In this document: positions 1 through 11,623 of the stretch, piece after piece
How positions within the stretch are numbered: position 1 is the first letter of the stretch
Layout: each line of letters opens with the position of its first letter
Assembly (NCBI GenBank): GCA_002886105.1
Contig: CP025776.1
Span: 2,852,001-2,916,000, forward strand
Direction of reading: 5' to 3'
DNA from: Enterobacter sp. EA-1
GTDB lineage: Bacteria; Pseudomonadota; Gammaproteobacteria; Enterobacterales; Enterobacteriaceae
Length of the DNA stretch: 64,000 nucleotides
Position numbers and translations under genes: made by a program
Notes under the pieces: generated by a model
What the model was told of the DNA's origin: nothing
The model's input: the letters and a program-made list of their open reading frames with translations, nothing else
Databases searched by the model: none

Positions 1-74
1 CGCACGGAACGCGGTCTAAAAAATAAAGGGACTTCAATACGTTTTTCTTGTTTATAGGCATAAAGGATGGTCAT
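1..74 (-). CDS. umuD: UmuD-like SOS mutagenesis protein, N-terminal fragment
   Basis: The minus strand opens with an ATG at 74 and runs off the left edge, so only about 25 codons are visible. As written it ends in a garbled tail, but removing one T from the six-T run near 24-29 gives a protein reading EVPLFLDRVPCG, which matches the start of UmuD proteins just before their conserved GFPSPA segment. UmuD is the self-cleaving subunit of DNA polymerase V, made after DNA damage. A near-perfect LexA operator sits directly upstream, which strongly supports an SOS gene. The family call rests on a short fragment plus the operator; another LexA-like autopeptidase such as a MucA or ImpA type is possible. 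This gene is not next to smrA in E. coli K-12. Confidence 0.6.
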   Translation of the reverse strand, partial: MTILYAYKQEKRIEVPLFFRPRSV

Positions 75-84
75 GATTACCCAC

Positions 85-120
85 CCTCATAATACTGTGT
101 TTGCATACAGTATTATGAGG
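85..120 (-). promoter_or_regulatory. LexA operator (SOS box)
   Basis: Two 14-base perfect inverted arms (85-98 and 107-120) flank an 8-base spacer. The core at 95-110 is CTGT-N8-ACAG, the LexA consensus geometry. It lies 11 bases before the umuD-like start codon at 74, where a repressor would block transcription. Confidence 0.75.
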
Positions 121-689
121 AAGTAACGGGTCAAGCGGCGTATAACGGCGCAGCGTGAAGTGACTGAAGTCGCAAGGAATTTAACGGGTCGCGCCTTTCC
201 CGTATTCACAGGACTGTTACTAATGGCAGGACTGATGTACGCGCCTTGCTGCATCGGGCAAAAGCCAGACGAGGTGACGGCATTGACCTGTGCGTGAGAT
301 CATTTATGGGAAGCCTCATCCGCCGGGTCGGAGGTTGAGCGCAACAGTTCGCAATATTACCGCCCCAATGAGGCTGTTATTAACAACGCGTCGTGGGCGC
401 ACATGGATATTATTACAGTAACAGTCACAGAATACACTGGAGCAATCCGACCGGGGAGCATAAGTAATATTATTACTGCATCAACGTGTAGCCACCGGAT
501 ATTGTTGTCAGGCAAGGCCGCGTTATCAAAAAAACGCAATCATAGTAGGGATGTTTTCCCACACGGAATAACGTGACTTAATTTATATGATGAAGTTCCC
601 CACGAGCAAATAACGGGCCATAAATGCGCGACGAAATAGTGTGAATAAGAAAACCAGTCCCGTAATGCGTACGTCAGTCAGCGGTTAGC
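121..689. other. gene-free stretch between umuD and smrA
   Basis: About 570 bases without a convincing gene. Short open frames exist on the minus strand near 357-539 and 674-871, but they have no recognisable protein, no good ribosome site and no family resemblance. No tRNA or clear promoter was seen. This is where the gene order leaves the E. coli arrangement on the left side. Confidence 0.5.
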
Positions 690-736
690 GCCAGACCGGA
701 CGATGAAGCACTCCCGTCCGGCACAACCGGTCTGGC
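690..736 (-). terminator. nested hairpin after smrA
   Basis: A 10-base perfect inverted repeat (690-699 and 727-736) shares bases with an inner 7-base repeat (696-702 and 715-721), so two alternative hairpins can form. It lies just past the smrA stop on the minus strand. There is no U-run, so it may be a 3' stabilising or REP-like palindrome and not an intrinsic terminator. Confidence 0.45.
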
Positions 737-743
737 TGGAGCA

Positions 744-1307
744 TCAACGACCACGTTTAGCGTGACGCTCCCGTGTGTCGAGTTTTGCCTGCTCAGATTT
801 CCGCAACGCCACATAACAGGCGCCACTGCCGCCATGGTGCGGCAACGCCATACAAAATGCCTGCACGTCATCGAACTCCGTCAGCCAGCGCGCAACGTAG
901 CTGCGCACAATGTTTGGGTGTGAATCATTTTCACGACCTTTCCCATGGATAATCAAAACATTACGCAGGCCATCTTGCCGCGCCTGATGCATAAAGCGGA
1001 ACAGCATCTGTCGGCACTGCTCAACGGGCTGGCGTAGCAAATTGAGGCTCGCTTGTTGACTGTATTTACCCAAACGCAGCTTATCCACCACGCCGGTTTG
1101 CAGGCCTTCACGCCTGAATTCCAGCGGCGTTGACAAGGGAATGATGTCGAGGAACCCGGTGGTTAAAAAGTTATCCAGTTGCAGCGTATCGATACGCTGC
1201 GTCGCGCGCGAATTGCGACTCGGCTGCCAGTGAATATCGGTGCAGCGCTTCAGGGGCTGGACATCCTCCATGGCGTCAAGAAACAGCGATTTGTCGTCAG
1301 GGTTCAT
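744..1307 (-). CDS. smrA: SmrA, Smr-domain putative DNA endonuclease
   Basis: An uninterrupted 187-residue protein, the same length as E. coli SmrA (YdaL). The C-terminal half is an Smr domain (MutS2-related), recognisable by the LIIHGKG segment and the LPHHGGSGACYVALR segment near the end. Smr domains bind or nick DNA or RNA structures; the cellular role of SmrA is not settled. The start ATG at 1307 has an AGGAC-type ribosome site just upstream on the minus strand. It is transcribed away from ogt. This is one of the few genes here with no frame break, which makes it a useful anchor for identity. Confidence 0.93.
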   Translation of the reverse strand: MNPDDKSLFLDAMEDVQPLKRCTDIHWQPSRNSRATQRIDTLQLDNFLTTGFLDIIPLSTPLEFRREGLQTGVVDKLRLGKYSQQASLNLLRQPVEQCRQMLFRFMHQARQDGLRNVLIIHGKGRENDSHPNIVRSYVARWLTEFDDVQAFCMALPHHGGSGACYVALRKSEQAKLDTRERHAKRGR

Positions 1308-1700
1308 GGGAAGGTCCTCCGGTTACTTCCAGAACGGGTACTATAACGAGCATGGCGTGCGCTCACAATGATCAGGACACATTTATGGCACACGGGTTAA
1401 GTGCTTATAAATAAACGTAACACGCACGCGTGGTAAAAACATTAGAATTTGTAATGTCTTTAAAGCGCCTTAACTTATATCGCGCATCGGGGGTTATACC
1501 AATTTTCGTTAAATTAACGTGAATTTAATCACCAATTAATAGTGGAAAGATAGTGAAGGGCGGCTATAACTATATTTAAGACGCAAGGATGAACTTGCAT
1601 AAAATAACGAACGGAAGCGCTGCTGTGTGTACTGTAGAGCCCGGCGGATGTCGGCAGGCTCTATTTTTTATTATTCCACGCACGGCAAAATATATCATCT
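1308..1700. other. smrA-ogt intergenic region, left part
   Basis: No coding sequence seen. It is AT-rich and holds a small hairpin near 1583-1598 followed by a terminator-like stem at 1635-1663, an arrangement that could be a short RNA, but no promoter could be fixed with confidence. Confidence 0.4.
1635..1670 (+). terminator. rho-independent terminator, possible small-RNA 3' end
   Basis: A 7-base stem (1635-1641 with 1657-1663) is followed at once by a run of six T. No protein gene on the plus strand ends before it, since smrA points the other way, so the terminated transcript would be a small RNA or a leader. Confidence 0.55.
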
Positions 1701-1707
1701 ATAATTC

Positions 1708-1815
1708 AACGGGCATCGATTTGTTATTATCCACCTTAATATTAGCTATCTATAAATAGACGCCCTTTCGGGGGTATGGTTAGCCCCGGACAGGCATGGT
1801 AGATTGATGCCCGTT
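1708..1815 (+). repeat. structured element in the ogt leader
   Basis: Ten-base perfect arms at 1708-1717 and 1806-1815 enclose about 88 bases. Inside, a CCC/GGG hairpin (1763-1772) and a GGGG/CCCC hairpin (1771-1787) share the same G run and so exclude each other. The element ends about 12 bases before the ogt ribosome site. I do not recognise it as a known riboswitch or insertion sequence. Confidence 0.5.
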
Positions 1816-1837
1816 TGCCATAGTTCAAGGATGCCTG

Positions 1838-2347
1838 ATGCTCGCTACTCGAAGATAAAATCGCCACCCCGCTGGGCCCGCTGTGGTGCTCTGTGATGAG
1901 TCCTTCCATTTACGAGCTGTCGAGTGGGAAGAACACAGCGATCGCATGGTGGAGTTGTTGAATATTCATTATCGACGCGACGATTATCAGCGCATCGCTG
2001 CCAGTAATCCGGGCGGATTAAGCCAGAAACTGCAGGATTATTTCGCCGGCGATCTGTCGATCATCGACACGCTCCCCACCGCAACAGCCGGTACGCCTTT
2101 TCAGCGTGAAGTCTGGCAGGCGCTGCGTACAATCCCCTGCGGTCAGGTGATACATTACGGTCAACTGGCGGAAACGCTGGGCCGCGCAGGTGCAGCGCGT
2201 GCAGGCGCAGCGAATGGCGCAAACCCGGTCAGCATCGTGGTGCCCTGTCACCGCGTGATTGGACGTAACGGCACGTTGACCGGCTATGCGGGCGGCGTGC
2301 AGCGCAAAGAGTGGTTGCTTCGGCATGAAGGCTATCTGCTATTGTAA
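1838..2347 (+). CDS. ogt: Ogt, O6-alkylguanine-DNA alkyltransferase
   Basis: Repairs O6-alkylguanine and O4-alkylthymine in DNA by moving the alkyl group to its own cysteine. The active-site segment [10 protein letters not shown] is intact, with the acceptor Cys in PCHR. The C-terminal half aligns with the 171-residue E. coli Ogt almost without change. Start ATG 1838 is preceded by AAGG; an ATG at 1831 is an alternative. Bases are missing near 1841-1850 and one G near 1881, breaking the frame in the first 15 codons. The helix segment usually RAVGAANG reads RAGAANG, three bases short at about 2205. A hairpin at 2419-2443 follows. It lies directly before fnr, as in E. coli. Confidence 0.9.
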
Positions 2348-2418
2348 GAAAAAACGCATATTTAGTGCCTTTTCCCCGAATGTTGTGGTAAAAACCTTTG
2401 CGAAATGATGGAATATCA

Positions 2419-2443
2419 AAGAGATGATGCCCGGTCATCTCTT
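2419..2443 (+). terminator. hairpin after ogt
   Basis: Nine-base perfect stem (2419-2427 with 2435-2443) with a 7-base loop, followed by a pyrimidine-rich stretch. It separates ogt from fnr. Confidence 0.5.
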
Positions 2444-2519
2444 CTCATTTCTCTCCCCGTTTCAATAATCGTGAATTGACGTTTTGCCAGCTTACGTGCT
2501 CAATAAAAAGATGTTAAAA

Positions 2520-2533
2520 TTGACCAATATCAA
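2520..2533 (+). promoter_or_regulatory. FNR box in the fnr promoter
   Basis: TTGAC-CAAT-ATCAA matches the FNR/CRP-family anaerobox TTGAT-N4-ATCAA with one mismatch. It lies 21 bases before the fnr start and corresponds to the known autoregulatory site in E. coli. Confidence 0.75.
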
Positions 2534-2553
2534 TTACGGCGTTGAGCAGACCT

Positions 2554-3305
2554 ATGATCCCGGAAAAGCGAATTATACGACGCATACAGTCTGGCGGATG
2601 TGCAATACATTGTCAGGATTGCAGCATTAGCCAGCTTTGCATCCGTTTACCCTCAATGAACACGAGCTGGATCAGCTCGATAACATCATTGGAGCGTAAG
2701 AAGCCCATCCAGAAAGGTCAGACGCTGTTTAAAGCAGGGGATGAACTGAAATCACTGTACGCTATCCGCTCCGGTACGATTAAAAGCTACACCATTACCG
2801 AGCAGGGTGACGAACAGATCACCGGTTTCCATCTGGCGGGCGATCTGGTCGGTTTTGATGCGATTGGCACCGGCCATCACCCCAGTTTCGCGCAGGCACT
2901 GGAAACGTCCATGGTTTGCGAAATCCCGTTTGAAACGCTCGACGATCTGTCCGGCAAGATGCCTAACCTGCGTCAGCAGATGATGCGTCTGATGAGCGGC
3001 GAAATCAAAGGCGACCGTGATATGATCCTGTTGCTGTCGAAAAGAATGCGGAAGAGCGTCTGGCAGCATTTATTTATAACCTGTCCCGCCGTTTCGCCCA
3101 GCGTGGTTTCTCGCCGCGCGAGTTCCGTCTGACCATGACCCGCGGCGACATTGGCAACTATCTGGGTCTGACCGTCGAGACCATCAGCTGCCTGCTGGGC
3201 CGCTTCCAGAAGAGCGGCATGCTCGCGGTAAAAGGCAAATATATCACTATCGAAAACAGCGATACGCTGGCTCAACTTGCCGGTCATTCCCGTAACGTTG
3301 CCTGA
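2554..3305 (+). CDS. fnr: FNR, anaerobic global regulator
   Basis: Oxygen-sensing transcription factor of the CRP family that carries a [4Fe-4S] cluster. The start [20 protein letters not shown] and the cysteine cluster [14 protein letters not shown] are present, then a cAMP-receptor-like beta-roll domain and a C-terminal winged helix. As written the frame leaves at about 2647 (one C short) and returns at about 2691 (one extra G), then breaks again near 3036, where a five-A run is one A short; the last 85 residues continue in another frame to the stop at 3305. In the recognition helix VETISRLLGRF the Arg is written as Cys (codon TGC near 3189). Length matches the usual 250 residues. Confidence 0.95.
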
Positions 3306-3450
3306 GTTTTACCCCTCTCTTTTGCACCTTCGCCAGCGCATTAAATTTTTCTGATTTATTGATCTGGCTGAAGGTTTTCCCTGTTTCATTCCAGCGCTAA
3401 TGGGTTATCTTTTATTTTACAGACTGTGGTGACAGATGAGGAGACCCTGT

Positions 3451-4404
3451 ATGGCTAAGTATCAGAATATGTTGGTCGCCATCGATCCTAATCAGGACGA
3501 TCAGCCAGCATTACGACGTGCTGTGTATTTGCATCAACGGATTGGTGGCAGAATCAAAGCGTTTTTGCCCATCTATGACTTCTCTTACGAGATGACCACC
3601 CTTCTGTCCCCCTGATGAGCGCACGGCAATGCGCCGGGCGTGATCAGCCAGCGCACCGCCCTCGGATCCGCGAGCAGGCAAAATATTACATCGATGCTGG
3701 CGTGCCGATTGATATTAAAGTGGTCTGGCATAACCGCCCTTTCGAAGCCATTATCCGAGGAAGTGCTGGCGGGCGGTCACGATCTGTTGCTGAAAATGAC
3801 CCACCAGCACGACAAACTGGAGTCGGTGATTTTCACTCCTACCGACTGGCACCTGCTGCGTAAATGCCCTTGCCCGGTGTGGATGGTCAAAGATCAGCCA
3901 TGGCCGGAAGGCGGTAAAGCCGTTGTCGCCGTCAATCTGGCCAGTGAAGAGCTTTACCACAACTCGCTAAATGAAAAGCTGGTTAAGGAGACGCTGCAAC
4001 TGGCCGAACAGGTTAACCATACCGAGGTGCATCTGGTTGGTGCGTATCCGGTTACACCTATCAATATTGCTATCGAACTGCCGGAATTCGACCCCCAGCG
4101 TGTATAACGACGCGATCCGCGGTCAGCACCTGTTGGCGATGAAAGCATTGCGACAGAAATTCGGCATCGATGAAAAACTTACCCACGTTGAGAAAGGCTT
4201 ACCGGAAGAAGTGATCCCGGATCTGGCTGAACACTTGCAAGCCGGGATTGTGGTGCTCGGTACCGTCGGGCGCACCGGGATTTCCGCAGCATTTCTGGGA
4301 ATACCGCTGAGCAGGTTATCGATCATCTGCGTTGTGATTTGCTGGTGCTCAAGCCGGATGAATATCAGACGCCGGTAGAACTTGATGACGATGAAGATGA
4401 CTAA
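3451..4404 (+). CDS. uspE: UspE, tandem universal stress protein
   Basis: Universal stress protein with two Usp domains in tandem, linked in E. coli to stress survival, motility and aggregation. The start at 3451 reads [20 protein letters not shown], and the C-terminal domain ends with the nucleotide-binding type segment [20 protein letters not shown] once frames are joined. Breaks occur near 3611 (extra C), 3634 (one G short), 3659-3665 (CCTGG written CCCTCGG), 3755-3760 (CCAGG written CCGAGG), 4092 (extra C) and 4300 (one G short). Total length agrees with about 316 residues. It follows fnr, as in E. coli, and shares a terminator with pntB. Confidence 0.93.
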
Positions 4405-4418
4405 GTTTATGTAGCAGA

Positions 4419-4443
4419 AAAAAGGCCCGGAAACGGGCCTTTT
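4419..4443. terminator. bidirectional terminator uspE/pntB
   Basis: GGCCCG-GAAA-CGGGCC stem flanked by an A run on the left and a T run on the right, so it can end both converging transcripts. Confidence 0.85.
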
Positions 4444-4460
4444 GCATTTGTAAGAGACGA

Positions 4461-7378
<2,918 letters not shown>

Positions 7379-7897
7379 AGTTTTCCCTTCCATCGGTTTT
7401 AGATGATGGTTTGTCAGTCGTCACCGGAACAACCGGCATCTGTTTAACAGCATTACGGAGGTGTCCCGGAAAATAAAACAGTAACAAACTTTCTATAACC
7501 TACTGAAAATAACGCCTGTGATCCACCGCCGGAAAACAGAATTTGTGCTTTTATCTGCGAAAACCAGCCATCAGTAGGGGCTGGCAAGGTTATTTGCCTT
7601 TAATTCGTTATAACAGGCCGATATTCCGCTCAAGCGAAGCGGCAAAACACGATTAATCTCCAGTGCGGAATTGCTTTTAACAATGCGTTAACTTAAAAAA
7701 AGTCATAACCTTTATCTGTTTTGCTGGTCAAGCGGCTGTTTTTCAACATATCACTTAAGGTTATCGTTATTAACCCACCCCATAGCACAGTCAGTGAAAA
7801 TGACGCAGACAGTGGCTCTGATTAAATGCAATAATCGTCGACGTTTTCTCAACAACAACACCAGTTTATGGTTTGCGCAAGGCGAAGGACTATTTTT
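7379..7897. other. divergent promoter region pntA/ydgH
   Basis: About 520 AT-rich bases between divergent genes. No open frame with family resemblance was seen. It must carry both promoters, but I could not assign boxes with confidence. Confidence 0.5.
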
Positions 7898-8843
7898 ATG
7901 AAGCTCAAGTACACCCTCCGGCGTCAGCACTCCTCTCCTGCGGCGACATTGTCAGCCAACGCAGCGACAGAGTTAACACCGGAGCAAGCAGCGGCGGTGA
8001 AACCCTATGATCGTGTCGTATTAATCGGCCGTTTTAACTCTATCGGCGATGTTGTTAAAGCCGTTTCCGAGCGTGCGGACAAAGATGGCGCCGCCTCTTT
8101 CTATGTCGTTGACGCTGCCGATTACGGCAACAGTGGCAACCAACGCGTTACCGCCGATTTATACAAAGCTGATGCAGGAAAAGCTGAAAACCCTGCATTT
8201 CGCGTCATTAACGGCGTTACGGAATTACCGAAAGACAAAGCCGTAGAACTTGAGCCATACGATACGGTGACCGTACAGGGCTTCTATCGTACCCAGCCGG
8301 AAGTGAATGATGCCATTACGAAAGCCGCCAAAGAGAAAGGCGCAGCCTCTTTTATATCGTTCGCCGGGTCGACACCAACCAGGTGGCAACCAGATGATCA
8401 CCGCGTTTATCTATAAAGCGGATGCGAAAAAACGTGTAATCCAAAGCGCTGATGCCATTCCACGTGACTCCGACGCGGGCCGTGCTGCGCTGGCGAAGGG
8501 CGGTGAAGAAGCGAAGAAAGTGGAAATCCCCCGGCGTTGCCAGCGATGCCACGCCGGGCCTCGGGCGTAGGCCGTTTCTTCCGAAACGCAATCCACATCA
8601 GGTGGTCGTTACACCGTCACACTTCCTGACGGCACGAAAATTGAAGAACTGAATAAAATTACCGCTGCGCAGATGGTGCCGTTTGATAGCATCAAGTTCA
8701 CTGGTAACTACGGCAACATGTCGGAAGTCTCTTACCGAGGTCGCCAAACGTGCTGCGCAAAAGGTGCCAAATACTACCACATTACCCGTGAGTGGTCCGA
8801 ACGCGGCAACAACATGACCATCAGTGCGGATCTCTACAAATAA
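7898..8843 (+). CDS. ydgH: YdgH, periplasmic DUF1471 protein
   Basis: Periplasmic protein built from three DUF1471 (YhcN-type) repeats; function unknown, linked to stress responses in relatives. The signal peptide begins MKLKYTLLASALLSA when the Dcm-type deletion at 7914-7921 is allowed for, and the mature part starts near AATELTPEQAAAVKPYDRVV. Repeats can be followed at about residues 25-115, 120-205 and 245-314, each with a GRFN, GFYR or GNYGN turn. Breaks: 7914 (CCTGG to CCGG), about 7949, about 8357, 8379-8383 (one G short), 8530, about 8555 and 8735-8740 (CCGAGG for CCAGG). It ends with SADLYK, as in E. coli. Confidence 0.9.
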
Positions 8844-8860
8844 TCAGCACGGATGAATCA

Positions 8861-8885
8861 GGCGGCTACGGCCGCCTTTTTTTGA
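8861..8885 (+). terminator. terminator after ydgH
   Basis: GGCGGC/GCCGCC stem with a four-base loop followed by seven T. Confidence 0.85.
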
Positions 8886-9037
8886 TCTTTTTTCCTCTCT
8901 TTTTCACAAAATTGTCGCCATCCTCATTGCATGCCTTTGCGACTCTCCGTAAAATCCCGCGCCTTAGTGATATCCACCATATTTATGCGCCACGGCAAAA
9001 TAATTATTCTGGATGAGTGACTTTTGACAGGATAACA

Positions 9038-10418
9038 ATGGAAAAGAAACTTGGCCTTAGCGCTTTGACTGCTCTCGTTTTAAGCTCAATGCTCGGCGCA
9101 GGCGTCTTCAGCCTTCCACAGAATATGGCGGAAGTCGCCAGTCCTGCGGCGTTACTGATTGGCTGGGCCATTACCGGCGCAGGGATTTTGCTGCTGGCCT
9201 TTGCCATGCTGATCCTGACCCGTATTCGCCCGGATCTGGACGGCGGTATTTTTACCTATGCCCGCGCGGGTTTCGGTGAGCTGGTTGGCTTTTGCTCCGC
9301 ATGGGGATACTGGCTGTGCGCAGTGATCGCCAACGTCTCCTATCTGGTGATCGTCTTCTCTGCCCTGAGCTTCTTTACCGATACCCCGCAACTGCGCCTG
9401 TTTGGCGATGGCAATACCGGCAATCAATTGTGGGCGCATCGGCGCTGCTGTGGATTGTCCACGCCCTGGTACTGCGCGGTGTGCAGACCGCGGCAAGTAT
9501 CAACCGGGCGGCAACGCTGGCGAAGTTAGTCCCGTTGGGCTTGTTTGTGGTGCTGGCGGCGCTGGCGTTTAATGTCGACACATTCAAATTTGACTTTAGC
9601 GGCGTTGCGCTGGGCGTGCCGGTCTGGGAACAGGTCAAAAATACCATGCTGATCACCCTGTGGGTATTTATCGGTGTGGAAGGCGCGGTGGTGGTTTCCG
9701 CCCGCGCGCGTAATAAACGGGACGTTGGGCGCGCAACGCTGTTGGCGGTACTGGCCGCGCTGAGTGTCTACCTGCTGGTGACATTGTTGTCGCTTGGGGT
9801 GGTGCCACGCGCCGAACTGGCGGGAATTCGTAACCCGTCAATGGCCGGGTTGATGGTCAGGTTGATCGGCAGTTGGGGTGAGGTGATTATCGCTGCCGGG
9901 CTGATCGTGTCGGTGTGCGGCGCTTACCTGAGCTGGACAATAATGGCGGCGGAAGTCCCGCTGCTGGCGGCGACACATAAAGCGTTCCCCGCATTTTCGC
10001 CCATCAGAATAAAAATAATGCCCCTGCTGCATCGCTGTGGCTGACCAACATCAGCGTGCAGGTCTCGCTGGTGCTGATCTGGCTGACAGGGTCTGATTAC
10101 AATACGCTGCTGACGATCGCGTCTGAGATGATCCTCGTGCCCTATTTCCGGTGGGCGCCTATTTGCTGAAAATCGCCAGCCGCCCGCTGCACCCGTGCCG
10201 TGGCAATCGGTGCATGTCTGTATGGGTTATGGCTACTGTACGCCTCCGGCCCCATGCACTTATTGTTGTCAGTGGTGCTGTATGCGCCGGGTTTACTGGT
10301 CTTTATGTATGCCCGCCGTACTCATGAAATGACCGAGTTGCTCAAACGCCGGGAAAAAGCGCTGATTGGCCTGTTGCTGATCGCGGCAGTTCCCGCAACG
10401 TGGATGCTGGTGAAATAA
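9038..10418 (+). CDS. ydgI: YdgI, APC-family amino-acid antiporter
   Basis: Predicted basic amino-acid (arginine/ornithine type) antiporter of the APC superfamily, about 12 membrane helices. The start MEKKLGLSALTALVLSSMLG contains the helix-1 Gly-rich signature SMLGAGVFSLPQNMA; later segments such as TLWVFIGVEGAVVVSARARN are intact. Breaks: 9417-9420 (CCTGG written CCGG), about 9993 (C run one short), 10148-10151 (CCTGG written CCGG) and about 10192 (extra base). Joined length is about 460 residues, as in E. coli. In E. coli folM lies next; here the ydgC stop follows after one base. Substrate is inferred from the family only. Confidence 0.88.
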
Positions 10419-10419
10419 C

Positions 10420-10755
10420 CTAGTGGAGACGACTCCAGCAAAAGATCAGCAACCGAGGCGCTGAGGCTCCAGCAGAGCACCGCACAGCCCAGCGCCGGCC
10501 AGACCCGCATAAAACCGGTGAAATACCACAGCGATAAAAGATAGATAAAATAGGGAATGATCGCCCACATCCCAAAAACAATGGTGGTGCGCAGCGCCTC
10601 AATACCACGCTCTGTTGCGACAATATAGTGTGCAATCAAGGCGAAGGTGGGAAAGAGCGGGATCAACCCGGCGATATAGTAATTCTTCGTTTTGCCAGCA
10701 GCCCAATCAGCAACACCACCAACGCACCGATCGCTGCTTTAATAATTAACCCCAT
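10420..10755 (-). CDS. ydgC: YdgC, GlpM-family small inner-membrane protein
   Basis: A roughly 111-residue membrane protein of the GlpM family with four hydrophobic helices; its exact role is unknown (GlpM affects alginate output in Pseudomonas). The start MGLIIKAAIGALVVLLIGLL is at 10755 once one A missing near 10683 is restored; then AGLIPLFPTFALIAHYIVA. At 10453-10458 CCGAGG on the plus strand stands for CCAGG and shifts the tail; corrected, it ends SAWVLIFCWSRLH with stop TAG at 10420-10422. It converges on ydgI with one base between the stops. Confidence 0.88.
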
Positions 10756-10811
10756 AATTTGGCCTTTATTACTTCCAACAACAAAGACCTACAGCATAAC
10801 GGAACACGCCC

Positions 10812-10828
10812 TGTTTAGAAAAGATTAA
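10812..10828 (+). promoter_or_regulatory. PhoP box upstream of rstA
   Basis: TGTTTA-N5-GATTAA is a direct repeat with 11-base phase, close to the PhoP consensus (T/G)GTTTA-N5-(T/G)GTTTA. rstA is a known PhoP target in E. coli. Confidence 0.6.
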
Positions 10829-10884
10829 TGGCAGGTTGCAGCAAGGCGGTGTATGTTGACGTTTTTGGTCGATCGCGATGGCTT

Positions 10885-11598
10885 ATGAATAAGATCGTTT
10901 TTGTGGAAGACGACCCGGAAGTTGGCGCTCTGATTGCCGCCTATCTGGGCAAACACGATATGGATGTCATTGTGGAACCTCGCGGTGATCGTGCCGAAGA
11001 GGTCATCGCACGGGTCAATCCTGAACTGGTGCTGCTGGATATTATGCTGCCCGGTAAAGATGGTATGACGTTGTGCCGCGACTTACGTCAGCAGTGGAAC
11101 GGCCCGATTGTTCTGCTCACCTCTCTCGACAGTGATATGAACCATATCCTTTCGCTGGAAATGGGCGCCAATGACTATATTCTCAAAACCACGCCGCCCG
11201 CCGTGTTGCTGGCCCGTTTGCGTTTGCACCTACGCCAGCGCACCAGCACGCCAGCTGAGCCCGCAGCGCCTTCCTGAAGCAACACAACATTATTCGTTTT
11301 GGCACATTATCGATTGATCCGGTCAATCGCCGGTGCTGCTGAGCGGCGAGGAAGTGATCCTTTCAACGGCGGACTTCGACTTGCTCTGGGAGCTGGCGAC
11401 CCACGCCGGGCAGATTATGGATCGCGATGCGCTGTTAAAAATTTGCGCGGTGTGACTTACGACGGGCTTGATCGCAGCGTGGATGTGGCGATTTCTCGCC
11501 TGCGGAAAAAACTGCTCGACAGCGCCACAGAGCCCTACCGTATCAAGACCGTACGCAATAAAGGCTACCTGTTTGCCCCGCATGCGTGGGACAACTAA
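10885..11598 (+). CDS. rstA: RstA, response regulator
   Basis: OmpR-family regulator paired with the kinase RstB. Receiver domain at residues 1-120: start MNKIVFVEDDPEVGALIAAY, acidic pair EDD, phospho-acceptor Asp in LVLLDIMLPGKDGM, and Lys in ILKTTPP. The C-terminal winged helix reads RSVDVAISRLRKKLLD and ends KTVRNKGYLFAPHAWDN. An ATG at 10828 would add 19 residues without family support and overlaps the PhoP box, so 10885 is preferred. Breaks near 11265-11280 (linker), 11330 (one G short) and 11440 (one A short). rstB follows after 25 bases, forming an operon. Confidence 0.93.
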
Positions 11599-11623
11599 AA
11601 AAAGCATTTAACCGGGTGTCACT

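Noticed and set aside
357-871. Two short minus-strand open frames (about 60 and 65 codons) between umuD and smrA
   Set aside because: No family resemblance, no ribosome site, one overlaps the smrA end; GC-rich sequence gives such frames by chance.
1708-1815. Integron attC-like site
   Set aside because: The arms have a loose resemblance (AAC...GTT ends), but the R-box/L-box pattern and any cassette context are missing.
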